The notes beneath the pieces are model-generated. The model made no database searches. It was not told the DNA's origin and worked only from the letters and a program-made list of their open reading frames with translations. A DNA stretch of 64,000 bases from Knoellia subterranea KCTC 19937 (GTDB lineage: Bacteria; Actinomycetota; Actinomycetes; Actinomycetales; Dermatophilaceae), in assembly GCF_000768685.1 (NCBI RefSeq), contig NZ_AVPK01000001.1:620001-684000 (forward strand), given 5' to 3'. How positions within the stretch are numbered: the first letter of the stretch is position 1; each line of letters begins with the position of its first letter. Below are positions 15,095-23,964 of this stretch, piece by piece. Made by a program: the position numbers and the translations under genes.

Positions 15095-17446
15095 ATGGCG
15101 ACGTACCTGTATCGACTCGGCCGAACGGCATACCGCCGTTGGCCGTACTTCATCGCGGCCTGGCTCGTCGCGCTCGTCGCCATCGGCGGCGTGGCGACGA
15201 CGATCTCCAAGCCGATGATCGACAAGTTCTCCATCCCCGGCATCCCCTCCGAGCAGGCGCAGCAGCTCCAGCAGGAACTGTTCCCGCAGACCGGTGACGC
15301 GTTCGACCAGGCGACCGCCACGGTCGTCGTCGCGGCACCGGAGGGTCAGAAACTGTCCGACCCCACGAACGCCGCTGCCGTCGACGCCCTCATCGCCGAC
15401 CTCCGGGCCGTGCCGCAGATGCCGGCCGAAGGCACCCCCGGCGTGGCCCAACTCGTGAGTCCCGTCGCGGCTGCGGCCGGGCAGCGCGAGCAGATGCTCG
15501 CCGCAGCCGCGAAGCAGGGCACCCCTGCGGCACAGGCCGAGGCCAACGCCGCCGCCCTGTCGCCACTGAGCGCCGACGGCCGCATCGGCACGATGTCGTG
15601 GACCTTCGACGTCGCCACCATCACCGACGTCGAACCGGCCACGCAGGACGCCGTCCTCGCCGCCCTCGACACCGCGCGCGAGAAGGGCCTGACGGCCGAG
15701 GTCAACGGGGCGGGCATGCAGAGCTTCGCCCCGCCGGGTGGGACGTCCGAACTCATCGGCATCGCCATAGCCGCGCTCGTCCTCATCCTCACCTTCGGCT
15801 CGCTCGTCGCCGCGGGCCTGCCGCTGATCACCGCCGTGATCGGAGTGGGCATCGGCTCGCTGCTCGTCGTGGGCGCCACCGCGTTCTGGGACCTCGGCAC
15901 GATGACTCCGACCCTGGCCACGATGCTCGGACTCGCCGTCGGCATCGACTACGCCCTGTTCATCCTCAGCCGCTACCGCAGCGAACTGCGCCACACCGAC
16001 GACCGAGCCGAAGCCGCGGGCCGGGCCCTCGGCACCGCCGGGTCGGCCGTGGTCTTCGCTGGTCTCACCGTGATCATCGCCCTGTCGGCGCTCTCGCTCG
16101 TCCAGATCCCGTTCCTCACGACCATGGGCCTCGCCGCGGCCGTCACCGTCTTCATCGCCGTCCTCATCGCTCTCACCCTGACGCCGGCCATCCTCGGCCT
16201 GCTCAAGGGCAAGGCCTTCGCCGGTCGCGCCCGCAAGGAGAAGTCCGACGAGGGCGAGGTCGTCAACAACGGGGTCCGCTGGGCACGACTCATCGGGCGC
16301 GCCCCCGCCGTGGTCGCCGTTCTCGCCATCGTCGTGCTCGGCGCACTCGCCATCCCGATGAAGGACATGCACCTCGCCCTGCCCTCCGACTCCACCTCGC
16401 CCGTGGAGACGACTCAGCGCAAGGCCGCGGACCTCATGACCGAGGCATTCGGGGCCGGTCGCCAGGGGCCACTCGTGCTCGTCGTCGACGGGCGCGAGGT
16501 GTCCGACCCCGCTGCCCGCCCCGCGGCATACGGCGAAGTGGTGCAGTGGGCTGCCGGCCAGGGCGACGTCGCCAACGCCCAGATCGTGGGGATGAACGAG
16601 AACGGGACCGGCGCCCAGATCCTCATCACGCCGCAGAGCGGGCCCGACGACGAAGCCACATTGACGCTCCTCGAGGACCTGCGCAGCACGAGCGCCGACA
16701 TCGAGGCGCGCACCGGCACCACCGTCGGCGTCACGGGCCTCACCGCCATCCAGACCGACGTGTCGGAGAAGCTGCAGAGTGCGCTGCTCCCCTATTTGGC
16801 CGTCGTCGTGGGTCTGGCCTTCGTCCTGCTGATGATCGTGTTCCGCTCGATCCTCGTGCCCCTCACGGCCACCCTCGGGTTCCTCCTGTCCGTGCTGGCC
16901 ACGCTGGGTGCCACCGTCCTCGTCTTCCAAGAGGGCGTGGGTGGATTCTTCGATGGCGCACCGCTCATGAGCTTCATGCCGATCCTCGTCATCGGGATCG
17001 TCTTCGGGCTCGCCATGGACTACCAGGTGTTCCTGGTGACCCGGATGCGTGAGGCATTCGTCCACGGCGACAGCGCCCGTGACGCCGTCCTCGACGGGTT
17101 CCGTCACGGCGCCCGGGTCGTCGCGGCCGCGGCCGCCATCATGATCTCGGTCTTCGCCGCCTTCATGCTCCAGGACGAGCCGCTCATCCAGTCGATCGGT
17201 TTCGCCCTCGCGGCAGCCGTCTTCTTCGATGCGGTCATCGTCCGCATGACGCTCATCCCGGCGCTCATGTACCTCATGGGCGACAAGGCGTGGTGGCTTC
17301 CGCGGTGGCTCGACCGGATCCTCCCCGATGTCGACGTCGAGGGCGAGAAGCTCGGACGCCCGGGGCAGACGCCCGCCTCGGAGACGTTCGGGGGCATCGA
17401 CGAGCCGGCTGAGCGCGAGCTCGTCGGGGCGGGTCGAACGGACTGA
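15095..17446 (+). CDS. MMPL-family RND transporter
   Basis: A 783-aa exporter with two repeats, each with one N-terminal helix, a large extracytoplasmic domain and a five-helix bundle. The MMPL domains carry GLAVGIDYALFILSRYR (about residue 285) and GIVFGLAMDYQVFLVTRMRE (about residue 640), with the charged residues that couple proton flow. Relatives export lipids or drugs. GGGAG precedes the ATG at 15095. Likely regulated by the adjacent TetR protein. A 27-bp perfect hairpin begins one base after the stop. Confidence 0.9.
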   Translation: MATYLYRLGRTAYRRWPYFIAAWLVALVAIGGVATTISKPMIDKFSIPGIPSEQAQQLQQELFPQTGDAFDQATATVVVAAPEGQKLSDPTNAAAVDALIADLRAVPQMPAEGTPGVAQLVSPVAAAAGQREQMLAAAAKQGTPAAQAEANAAALSPLSADGRIGTMSWTFDVATITDVEPATQDAVLAALDTAREKGLTAEVNGAGMQSFAPPGGTSELIGIAIAALVLILTFGSLVAAGLPLITAVIGVGIGSLLVVGATAFWDLGTMTPTLATMLGLAVGIDYALFILSRYRSELRHTDDRAEAAGRALGTAGSAVVFAGLTVIIALSALSLVQIPFLTTMGLAAAVTVFIAVLIALTLTPAILGLLKGKAFAGRARKEKSDEGEVVNNGVRWARLIGRAPAVVAVLAIVVLGALAIPMKDMHLALPSDSTSPVETTQRKAADLMTEAFGAGRQGPLVLVVDGREVSDPAARPAAYGEVVQWAAGQGDVANAQIVGMNENGTGAQILITPQSGPDDEATLTLLEDLRSTSADIEARTGTTVGVTGLTAIQTDVSEKLQSALLPYLAVVVGLAFVLLMIVFRSILVPLTATLGFLLSVLATLGATVLVFQEGVGGFFDGAPLMSFMPILVIGIVFGLAMDYQVFLVTRMREAFVHGDSARDAVLDGFRHGARVVAAAAAIMISVFAAFMLQDEPLIQSIGFALAAAVFFDAVIVRMTLIPALMYLMGDKAWWLPRWLDRILPDVDVEGEKLGRPGQTPASETFGGIDEPAERELVGAGRTD

Positions 17447-17447
17447 A

Positions 17448-17507
17448 CCAACGGACACAGGTATGCCGGCCGCGGACTTTCGCGGCCGGCATACCTGTGT
17501 CCGTTGG
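17448..17507. terminator. Perfect 27-bp stem terminator built on the scattered repeat core
   Basis: Left arm 17448-17474 and right arm 17481-17507 are exact reverse complements around a 6-nt loop. Each arm contains GGTATGCCGGCCG, so the repeat word is present as an inverted pair. It starts one base after the MMPL stop, between two convergent genes. Confidence 0.85.
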
Positions 17508-17527
17508 CGGCGACCGGAGGACAACTG

Positions 17528-17562
17528 AAGGGTCCGGAGGGAAAGTAACCCTCCGGACCCTT
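17528..17562. terminator. Second 14-bp stem terminator, gltA side
   Basis: AAGGGTCCGGAGGG (17528-17541) pairs perfectly with 17549-17562 around a 7-nt loop. It lies 32 bp beyond the gltA stop. Together with the 27-bp hairpin it insulates the convergent MMPL and gltA genes. Confidence 0.8.
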
Positions 17563-17594
17563 CATGTCCCCTCATGGGGCGGGAATGTTGTGGC

Positions 17595-18893
17595 TCAGCG
17601 ACCGCTGATGGCGCGGTAGTCGCGCTCCGTCTCACCCGTGTAGATCTGACGCGGGCGACCGATCTTGGTGTCCGGGTCCTCGATCATCTCGCGCCACTGG
17701 GCGATCCAGCCGGGGAGGCGGCCCATCGCGAAGAGGACGGTGAACATCTTCGTCGGGAAGCCCATCGCCTTGTAGATGAGGCCCGTGTAGAAGTCGACGT
17801 TCGGGTAGAGCTTGCGCTCGATGAAGTAGTCGTCCTCGAGGGCGCGCTGCTCGAGCTGGAGGGCGATGTCGAGAAGCGGGTCGCGCACGCCGTCCTTGTT
17901 GAGGATGGTGTCGGTCGTCTTCTTGATGATGGCCGCGCGCGGGTCGTAGTTCTTGTAGACGCGGTGCCCGAAGCCCATGAGCTTCACGCCGTCTTCCTTG
18001 TTCTTCACCTTCTTGACGAAGGTGTCGACGTCGCCACCGTTCTGCAGGATGCCGTCGAGCATCTCGAGGACGGCCGAGTTGGCGCCACCGTGCAGCGGAC
18101 CGGAGAGGGCGTGGATGCCGGCCGACACCGAGTTGAAGAGGTTGGCGTGGGCCGAGCCGACGAGGCGCACCGTCGACGTCGAGCAGTTCTGCTCGTGGTC
18201 GGCGTGGAGGATGAGGAGCTGGTCGAGCGCCGTGACCATGTCGGGGTCGATGTCGTAGTCCGTCGCCGGGACACCGAACGTCATCCGCAGGAAGTTCTCC
18301 TGGAGCGAGAGGTTGTTGTCCGGGTAGAGGAACGGCTGACCGATGCTCTTCTTGTAGGCGTAGGCCGCGATCGTGGGCAGCTTGGCGAGGAGGCGGATCG
18401 TCGAGATCTCGACGTGCTCCGTGTCGAACGGGTCGAGGCTGTCCTGGTAGAAGGTGCCGAGCGCCGAGACGGCCGACGACAGGACGGGCATCGGGTGCGC
18501 GTCGCGGGGGAAGCCGTTGAAGAAGGCCTTGAGGTCCTCGTGCAGCATCGTGTGCTGGCGGACCCGCTCGGTGAACGCGTCGAGCTCGGTCTGGGTCGGG
18601 AGCTCCCCGTAGATCAGGAGGTAGGAGGTCTCGAGGAAGGTCGACTTCTCGGCGAGCTGCTCGATCGGGTAGCCGCGGTAGCGCAGGATGCCAGCGTCGC
18701 CGTCGATGTAGGTGATGGCGCTGTTGCACGAAGCCGTGTTGACGAACCCGATGTCCAGGGTCGTGTCACCGGTCTCCTTGAGCAGGGCGGAGATGTCGTA
18801 CCCGTTGTTGCCCTCGGTGGCCGTCTTCAGGGGGAAGGTCAGTTCCTTGTCGCGGACCGAGAAGGTCGCGCCAGCGGCTGCATCAGTGCTCAT
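17595..18893 (-). CDS. gltA: Citrate synthase
   Basis: TCA-cycle enzyme of 432 aa condensing oxaloacetate and acetyl-CoA. Active-site regions are present: SVSAGIHALSGPLHGGANSA (His), MGFGHRVYKNYDPRA (His) and LEQRALEDDYF (Asp). The length and the N-terminal beta-rich extension fit the hexameric type found in Actinobacteria and Proteobacteria. ATG at 18893 with GAAGAG upstream is preferred to a slightly longer frame from 18911. Terminated by the hairpin at 17528-17562. Confidence 0.95.
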   Translation of the reverse strand: MSTDAAAGATFSVRDKELTFPLKTATEGNNGYDISALLKETGDTTLDIGFVNTASCNSAITYIDGDAGILRYRGYPIEQLAEKSTFLETSYLLIYGELPTQTELDAFTERVRQHTMLHEDLKAFFNGFPRDAHPMPVLSSAVSALGTFYQDSLDPFDTEHVEISTIRLLAKLPTIAAYAYKKSIGQPFLYPDNNLSLQENFLRMTFGVPATDYDIDPDMVTALDQLLILHADHEQNCSTSTVRLVGSAHANLFNSVSAGIHALSGPLHGGANSAVLEMLDGILQNGGDVDTFVKKVKNKEDGVKLMGFGHRVYKNYDPRAAIIKKTTDTILNKDGVRDPLLDIALQLEQRALEDDYFIERKLYPNVDFYTGLIYKAMGFPTKMFTVLFAMGRLPGWIAQWREMIEDPDTKIGRPRQIYTGETERDYRAISGR

Positions 18894-18995
18894 CGTCTCT
18901 TCAATCCTCACGTCTCGGGCGAGCTCGCAGGTGGGCGTCGCTCGCGCACCAGTGACGCTACCTCAGACCTCCGCGACGGCGAAAAGAGTGTCCGT

Positions 18996-20144
18996 TCAGC
19001 CCGCGGAGAGCCGTTCGGCGGCAGCACTGATCCTCTCGTCCGATGCCGTGAGGGCGATGCGAACATGCTGCCCTCCGGCGGCGCCGTAGAACGTGCCCGG
19101 GGCCGCAAGGATTCCTCGGTCGGCGAGACGGTCGAGCGTCACCCAGGAGTCCTCGCCCGCGGTCGCCCAGAGATAGAGACCCGCCTCGCTGTGCGTGACC
19201 TCCAGTCCGAACGCGCGAACACCCGCCAGGAGGGTCTCCCGGCGCGCGGCGTAGACGGCCTTCTGCGCCTCGACGTGCGCGGAGTCGCCGACGGCCGCCG
19301 TGAGCGCCACCTGGACCGGCCACGGGACGATCATGCCCGCGTGCTTGCGGACCTCGAGGAGTTGACGAACCAGGCCCGGGTCGCCCGCGACGAACGCGGC
19401 GCGGTAGCCGGCGAGGTTGGACTGCTTCGAGAGGGAGTAGACACAGAGCAGGCCTTCGTGGGAGCCGCCCGTCACGCGCGGGTCAAGGATCGACGGCGTC
19501 GTGGGCGAGGTCTCGTCGCCGCGCTCAGCACGCCAGTCGAGTTCCGCGTAGCACTCGTCACTCGCCACGACCACCCCGTGCTGCCTCGCCCAGGACACGA
19601 CCTTGGCAAGGTGTTCGACACCGAGGACCTGACCCGTCGGGTTGGCAGGAGTGTTGAGCCACAACAGTTTTGGCGTCGTCGAGGGAGTCAACGGACCGAG
19701 CGCCGCAAGCCCGTCGACCAGCTGTGGCGTGGCACCGGCAAGCCGCGCGCCCACGTCGTAGGTGGGGTACGCGGCCGACGGAAAACCGACGATGTCACCG
19801 GGCCCGAGACCGAGCAGTGTCGGCAACCAGGCCACGAGCTCCTTGCTCCCCACGGTCGGGAGCACCCCGTCCGGGTCGACGGCCGGCACGCCGCGACGGT
19901 CGGCGAACCAGCGGGCCACCGCCTCACGCAGCGAGGGGGTCCCCCACGTCTGCGGATAACCCGGGGCGTCCGCGGCGGACCGCAGGGCCTCCTGGACGAC
20001 CTGCGGTGTCGGGTCGACCGGCGTGCCGACGGAGAGGTCAACGAGGCCGAGACCGTCCGCCGTGACAGCAGAACTCGCCCGCTCCTTGACCGGAGCGAGC
20101 GAGTCCCACGGGAAGTCGGGGAGTGAGAGACGAGCGGCGTTCAC
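18996..20144 (-). CDS. dapC: Succinyldiaminopimelate aminotransferase (DapC-type)
   Basis: PLP-dependent class I/II aminotransferase of 382 aa. The lysine that binds PLP is in CVYSLSKQSNLAGYRAAF, with the substrate-binding arginine in the C-terminal domain. An adjacent ferredoxin gene and the actinobacterial sequence style match DapC, which makes N-succinyl-LL-DAP; an aspartate or other aminotransferase cannot be excluded on sequence alone. GTG start. dapC-fdxA pairing is conserved in mycobacteria (Rv1178-Rv1177, from memory). Confidence 0.8.
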   Translation of the reverse strand: MNAARLSLPDFPWDSLAPVKERASSAVTADGLGLVDLSVGTPVDPTPQVVQEALRSAADAPGYPQTWGTPSLREAVARWFADRRGVPAVDPDGVLPTVGSKELVAWLPTLLGLGPGDIVGFPSAAYPTYDVGARLAGATPQLVDGLAALGPLTPSTTPKLLWLNTPANPTGQVLGVEHLAKVVSWARQHGVVVASDECYAELDWRAERGDETSPTTPSILDPRVTGGSHEGLLCVYSLSKQSNLAGYRAAFVAGDPGLVRQLLEVRKHAGMIVPWPVQVALTAAVGDSAHVEAQKAVYAARRETLLAGVRAFGLEVTHSEAGLYLWATAGEDSWVTLDRLADRGILAAPGTFYGAAGGQHVRIALTASDERISAAAERLSAG

Positions 20145-20157
20145 ACTGTTCCTTCTG

Positions 20158-20292
20158 TCGTGACTCCGCGGGCCCTTCCGGGCCTCGCTCCTTCGTCGCT
20201 CGTGTCCTCAGAACCCTGTCGTCACTCCGAACCCTCTGGTCGTGACTCCGCGGGCCCTTCCGGGCCTCGCTCCTTCGTCGCTCGTGTCCTCA
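20158..20292. repeat. 53-bp direct repeat pair, 82-bp period, between dapC and fdxA
   Basis: Two perfect 53-bp copies (20158-20210 and 20240-20292) are separated by 29 bp of unrelated sequence. Each contains the 14-mer CGCTCCTTCGTCGC and a near-palindromic GGGCCCTTCCGGGCC that could fold. The whole sits between the fdxA stop and the dapC start. No reading frame is evident. Confidence 0.85.
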
Positions 20293-20303
20293 CGCGCCTG
20301 TCA

Positions 20304-20630
20304 TCACTCCGTGTGCTCCTGCGGGGGCAGAGCCGCAATCAGCGGGTGGTCCTTGTTGATGAGGCCCATCTTGGCGGCGCCACCGGGGCTGCCGAGGTCG
20401 TCGAAGAACTCGACGTTGGCCTTGTAGTAGTCGGCCCACTGCTCAGGGGTGTCGTCCTCGTAGTAGATGGCCTCCACGGGGCACACGGGCTCACACGCAC
20501 CACAGTCGACGCACTCGTCGGGGTGGATGTAGAGCGATCGCTCACCTTCGTAGATGCAGTCGACCGGGCACTCCTCGATGCAGGCCTTGTCCTTGAGGTC
20601 AACACAAGGCTGCGCGATCACGTACGTCAT
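20304..20630 (-). CDS. fdxA: 7Fe-type ferredoxin
   Basis: A 108-aa electron carrier. Cysteines at 9, 17, 21 and 25 (CVDLKDKACIEECPVDC) and at 40, 43, 46 and 50 (CVDCGACEPVC) give the mixed [3Fe-4S]/[4Fe-4S] pattern of actinobacterial FdxA/FdxC, followed by the typical C-terminal extension. The ATG at 20630 follows TACTAT by 6 nt, a leaderless start, which excludes the longer frame reaching 20663. Confidence 0.92.
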   Translation of the reverse strand: MTYVIAQPCVDLKDKACIEECPVDCIYEGERSLYIHPDECVDCGACEPVCPVEAIYYEDDTPEQWADYYKANVEFFDDLGSPGGAAKMGLINKDHPLIAALPPQEHTE

Positions 20631-20636
20631 GCCGCC

Positions 20637-20642
20637 ATAGTA
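20637..20642 (-). promoter_or_regulatory. -10 box TACTAT, leaderless start for fdxA
   Basis: TACTAT on the minus strand ends 6 nt before the fdxA ATG. It overlaps both a GGCATAC repeat core (20640-20646) and the ATG of the divergent GNAT gene. Confidence 0.55.
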
Positions 20643-21703
20643 TGCCGAGCGTGCCCACGCCATTCGACGCCGTCCACATCGGCGCGCGCGTCGTCGTCAG
20701 ATCCCGCCTCGCCCCTGCCGGCGAAGCACCCCACGACGGCCCGTCGATGACGGACACCGTCGGCACCCTCGTCGCACGCGACGCAACGCGCGTCGTCGTC
20801 GCGACCCGCCACGGTGACGTCTCCATCCACCTCGACCGGATCGTCGCCGCCAAGGAGATCCCGCCGCGCCCCAGCCGCCGCGGAGCAGCCCACCTCGCAC
20901 CGACGGTCAGCGACCTCCAACGCATCTCCGGACCTTCGTGGGGCGCCCTCGAGCGCGAACACCTCGGGGACTGGGAACTGCGCGCGTCCGCCGGCTACAC
21001 CCAGCGCGGCAACTCCGTCCTCCCTGGCGGGGACCCGGGAATCCCGCTCACCGATGCGGTCGACGCGATCGAACGCTGGTATGCCGTCCGCGGACTTCCA
21101 GCGCGAGTGCAACTCGGCGGGCCGATCGGGTTCGACCCGGCCGGGGACCCGTTGGGGGCGGAGCTCCTGCGACGGAACTGGAGCGTTGGCAGCCTCACGC
21201 TGTGCCTCACGGCCCCGACGGAGCGCATTGCCTCCGCCGACCCCGGCGGCGCCGACGTCATCGTGTCCGCCGACGCGGGCCCCGAGTGGCTCGAGGCCCA
21301 TGCCACGACGCGCAGCGGCGCGGGCACACCCGCGGCCGTTGCGGTCATCACCGGCAGCCCGCGGCACCTGTTCGGCCAGATCCGGCCCGGCGGCGGGCTC
21401 TCGCAGAAGCTCGGGCTGCGCGACGCCGACGCAGCCGGCACGACGCCGATCGCCCTGGCCCGGCTCGGCATCGCGCACGGATGGGCCGGTCTGGGCGCGG
21501 TCTGGACGCACCCGGCATACCGAGGACGGGGTCACGCCGCCCACCTCACGGCGCGACTGGCAGCGGCAGCCCGGGAGGACGGCATCCACCTCATGCACCT
21601 CCAGGTGGAGGCGGACAACGCGACTGCCCTGGCGCTCTACGAGCGACTGGGCTTCGACCAGCACTCGAGCTACGTCTACCTCACCGCACCGGGCGGCAAC
21701 TGA
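20642..21703 (+). CDS. GNAT-family N-acetyltransferase with N-terminal beta-barrel-like domain
   Basis: A 353-aa protein. Residues about 10-80 form a small beta-rich domain (VGTLVARDATRVVVATRHGDVSIHLDRIVAAKEIP), seen in some actinobacterial acetyltransferases. The C-terminal third is a clear GNAT domain with the acetyl-CoA loop VWTHPAYRGRGHAAHLTARL and the closing NATALALYERLGF. Substrate unknown. Its start is only 11 bp from the divergent fdxA start. Confidence 0.8.
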   Translation: MPSVPTPFDAVHIGARVVVRSRLAPAGEAPHDGPSMTDTVGTLVARDATRVVVATRHGDVSIHLDRIVAAKEIPPRPSRRGAAHLAPTVSDLQRISGPSWGALEREHLGDWELRASAGYTQRGNSVLPGGDPGIPLTDAVDAIERWYAVRGLPARVQLGGPIGFDPAGDPLGAELLRRNWSVGSLTLCLTAPTERIASADPGGADVIVSADAGPEWLEAHATTRSGAGTPAAVAVITGSPRHLFGQIRPGGGLSQKLGLRDADAAGTTPIALARLGIAHGWAGLGAVWTHPAYRGRGHAAHLTARLAAAAREDGIHLMHLQVEADNATALALYERLGFDQHSSYVYLTAPGGN

Positions 21704-21707
21704 CGCC

Positions 21708-23423
21708 CTACTTCGCGTCGGGGTGCGTACAGGTGACGTCGTCCTCGGGGTTGTAGTGCGTGTTGAACGCCTGCGTGCGCACGGTGTTGCCGTTCTGCTT
21801 GAAGAATCGGGTCACGGTGACGTCGAAGCCGGGAGTCGGCGCCTGGGTGATGCAATCCGGCGAGGCGTCGGTGATCTTCTTGGGCTGGACGACGTTGCGG
21901 CGCGGGCTCTTGCTCGCGGTGATGTCCCACTTCTTCGTGCCGTAGAACGAGACGGTGACCTGCCCACCCGAGGAGTGGGCCCGGATGAGGATGCCACCGT
22001 CGGTCGTGTTGACCCAGCGGTTGTCCGGGTAGGGGTAGGAGATCGTCGCCTCGCGGCCCTCGGGGTATCGCGAGATGTAGAAGCCGTGTGCCATGTACTG
22101 CTTGAACTCGACGCCGGCGAAGAAGGCGGCGTTGAACAGCGTCGTCGACACCTGGGAGATGCCGCCTCCGTAGTTCTCGCTGAGCCGCCCGTCGGAGATG
22201 ACGCCACCCTTGGCGTAGCCCTTCTCGGGGGTGCGGCGCCCGAGAACCCCGTTGAGGCTGAACGTGCCACCCGGGGGGACGTACGTGCCGTTGAGGGTCC
22301 GCGCTGCGAGGCGGATGTTCGTGACCCGACCTCCGCCGTTCGCGTTGAAATAGGTCGTGAACGTCGAGATCTGCCCCTTGGGCAGTGTGGCCTTGGCCTC
22401 GTCAGTCGTGAACTCGGGCTGCGTGACGGTCACCGGGATCGTGGCGGCGCGGTCCTCGGAGGTCAGGGCCGCCGTCACGGGGGCGGCGATCTTGGTCGTG
22501 TCGAGCGCTACTCCCGTTTTGGCCGGGACGACGCTGGGCTGGCCGTTGGTGAAGGTCACAGTCGCGTCCTTCGCCTTCGTCGTCGCGTCGGCCCCGTCCG
22601 CCGCCTTGGTCACGGCAGCGATGAGAACCTTGTCGTCGAACTTCGGCGCGACCTTGCCCTCCGCGTCCGCGGGGAACGAGATGGCCGGGGCGAGGGTGGC
22701 CGCGCTGATGTCGAAGGTCTTGTCCCCGGCGCGCACGGCGATCGGGCCCGACATCGCCTTGTCGGCGAACTCCTTCTTGACCCGCTCCCACTCGGCGGCA
22801 GCGACTTTGGGGGTCGACTCCGCGACCGGCGTGACGAACGGGGCTGGACGGGGCCATGCCTCCGCGACGAGGTCAGTGGTCTTGTCGACGTCGACGGCCT
22901 GCCCCTTGACCGGCTGGGTGAGAGCCACCTTGCCGCCGGCGACCGAGAGCGAGCCCTCCTTGGGAGCGACGGCCAGGGCCTTCGCCGCTGTGCCGATCGC
23001 TGCCTTGAGCTTGTCCTCGTCGACCTGGGTGCGCAGGGGCTCGGTCACGCCGCCGGTGAGGTGGCCTATGACCTTTGCCGGGTTGAGGCTGAATCCGGTC
23101 AGCTCGCCGATCGAGGCGTCGACATCGATCCGCAGCCCCGCGTCGGCGGGAGTGATCGTCGTCGATTTGTCACCGGCCGTGAGGGTCACGGGGGCCTTGT
23201 CCTTCTCCGCCACCGCCGTGGCCAGGGCCTTGCGAGCGGCCGCCGGCTCCATGCCGCCGACCTGGACGCCACCGACCTTGGTGTCACTCGGCAGTCGACC
23301 GCTCGTCCACGCAGCCACGGCAACATAGGCACCGACGATCAGGACGAGGGCGCCGATGATGGCCGCAATGGCCCCCTTGCGGCGGCGCGACTCGGCCGGT
23401 TGGAGATCGAAGACGTCCGTCAT
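21708..23423 (-). CDS. VanW-family membrane protein with YoaR-like repeats
   Basis: A 571-aa protein with one N-terminal membrane helix (about residues 18-38) and a large extracytoplasmic part. Two diverged putative peptidoglycan-binding-like domains (about 50-340) precede the VanW domain (about 350-480), which includes GTFSLNGVLGRRTPEKGYA and GGGISQVSTTLFNAAFFAGV. VanW domains occur near the cell wall and in some vancomycin clusters, but no resistance genes are nearby. Convergent with the GNAT gene, only 4 bp apart. Confidence 0.85.
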   Translation of the reverse strand: MTDVFDLQPAESRRRKGAIAAIIGALVLIVGAYVAVAAWTSGRLPSDTKVGGVQVGGMEPAAARKALATAVAEKDKAPVTLTAGDKSTTITPADAGLRIDVDASIGELTGFSLNPAKVIGHLTGGVTEPLRTQVDEDKLKAAIGTAAKALAVAPKEGSLSVAGGKVALTQPVKGQAVDVDKTTDLVAEAWPRPAPFVTPVAESTPKVAAAEWERVKKEFADKAMSGPIAVRAGDKTFDISAATLAPAISFPADAEGKVAPKFDDKVLIAAVTKAADGADATTKAKDATVTFTNGQPSVVPAKTGVALDTTKIAAPVTAALTSEDRAATIPVTVTQPEFTTDEAKATLPKGQISTFTTYFNANGGGRVTNIRLAARTLNGTYVPPGGTFSLNGVLGRRTPEKGYAKGGVISDGRLSENYGGGISQVSTTLFNAAFFAGVEFKQYMAHGFYISRYPEGREATISYPYPDNRWVNTTDGGILIRAHSSGGQVTVSFYGTKKWDITASKSPRRNVVQPKKITDASPDCITQAPTPGFDVTVTRFFKQNGNTVRTQAFNTHYNPEDDVTCTHPDAK

Positions 23424-23457
23424 GGTGTTCCTTGCTCGGTTCGGGTGGATCGAAGGG

Positions 23458-23964
23458 TCAGGGCAGCTCGGAGTACTGTCCGCGGAAGTGTACGAGGGCA
23501 GCCTGCGGGTTGCTGCTCAAATGGGTGGCGTGCACGCCCGCGACGATGATGCTGTGGTCACCCGCGGCGTGCACGTCTCGGACCGTGCACTCCAGGGCTG
23601 CGAGGGCGCCGTCGAGCAGCGCCACCCCACTGGCGGTGCGGGTGTGGGGAGCACGGTCCAGCTGCCCCGGCAGGGGCCGCCCGGGCGTGGAGAACCACGC
23701 TGCGAGGGGTCGCTGGGCGGCCGACAGGATGCTCACGCCGAACCTGCCCGACGACAGCACCGCGTCGTGGAACCGGGCGTCGGTCTCGACACACACGAGG
23801 AGCAGCACGGGCTCGAGCGACACACTCGTCACCGAGTTTGCGGTGAGCGCATGGTCCTGACCGTCGGCCGTCGTCGTGAGCACCGAGATCCCCCGAGCCA
23901 GCCGGCCCATCGCGTGCCGATAGACGTCGACGTCGACCTCGCCCCCCTCCCCCGCGGCGATCAC
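23458..23964 (-). CDS. Flavin reductase-like FMN-binding protein
   Basis: A 168-aa flavin reductase-domain protein. It shows the family start VYRHAMGRLARGISVLTTTADGQDHALTANSVTSVSLEP and the core RFGVSILSAAQ. Such proteins reduce FMN with NAD(P)H for a partner monooxygenase, but no partner is adjacent. The GTG at 23964 overlaps the mshB stop (GTGA), fixing the start; longer frames upstream are shadows of mshB. Confidence 0.8.
   Translation of the reverse strand: MIAAGEGGEVDVDVYRHAMGRLARGISVLTTTADGQDHALTANSVTSVSLEPVLLLVCVETDARFHDAVLSSGRFGVSILSAAQRPLAAWFSTPGRPLPGQLDRAPHTRTASGVALLDGALAALECTVRDVHAAGDHSIIVAGVHATHLSSNPQAALVHFRGQYSELP

Noticed and set aside
17448-17507. 27-bp inverted repeat as insertion-sequence ends or attachment site
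   Set aside because: The arms are only 6 nt apart, with no transposase or duplicated target, so a terminator is the simpler reading.
17574-20126. Plus-strand 850-codon frame opposite gltA and dapC
   Set aside because: Antisense shadow with low-complexity Val/Asp/Gly/Arg composition; the opposite strand encodes complete enzymes.
21708-23423. Vancomycin resistance through the VanW-family gene
   Set aside because: No vanHAX or other resistance genes are nearby, and VanW-domain proteins are widespread wall proteins in Actinobacteria.
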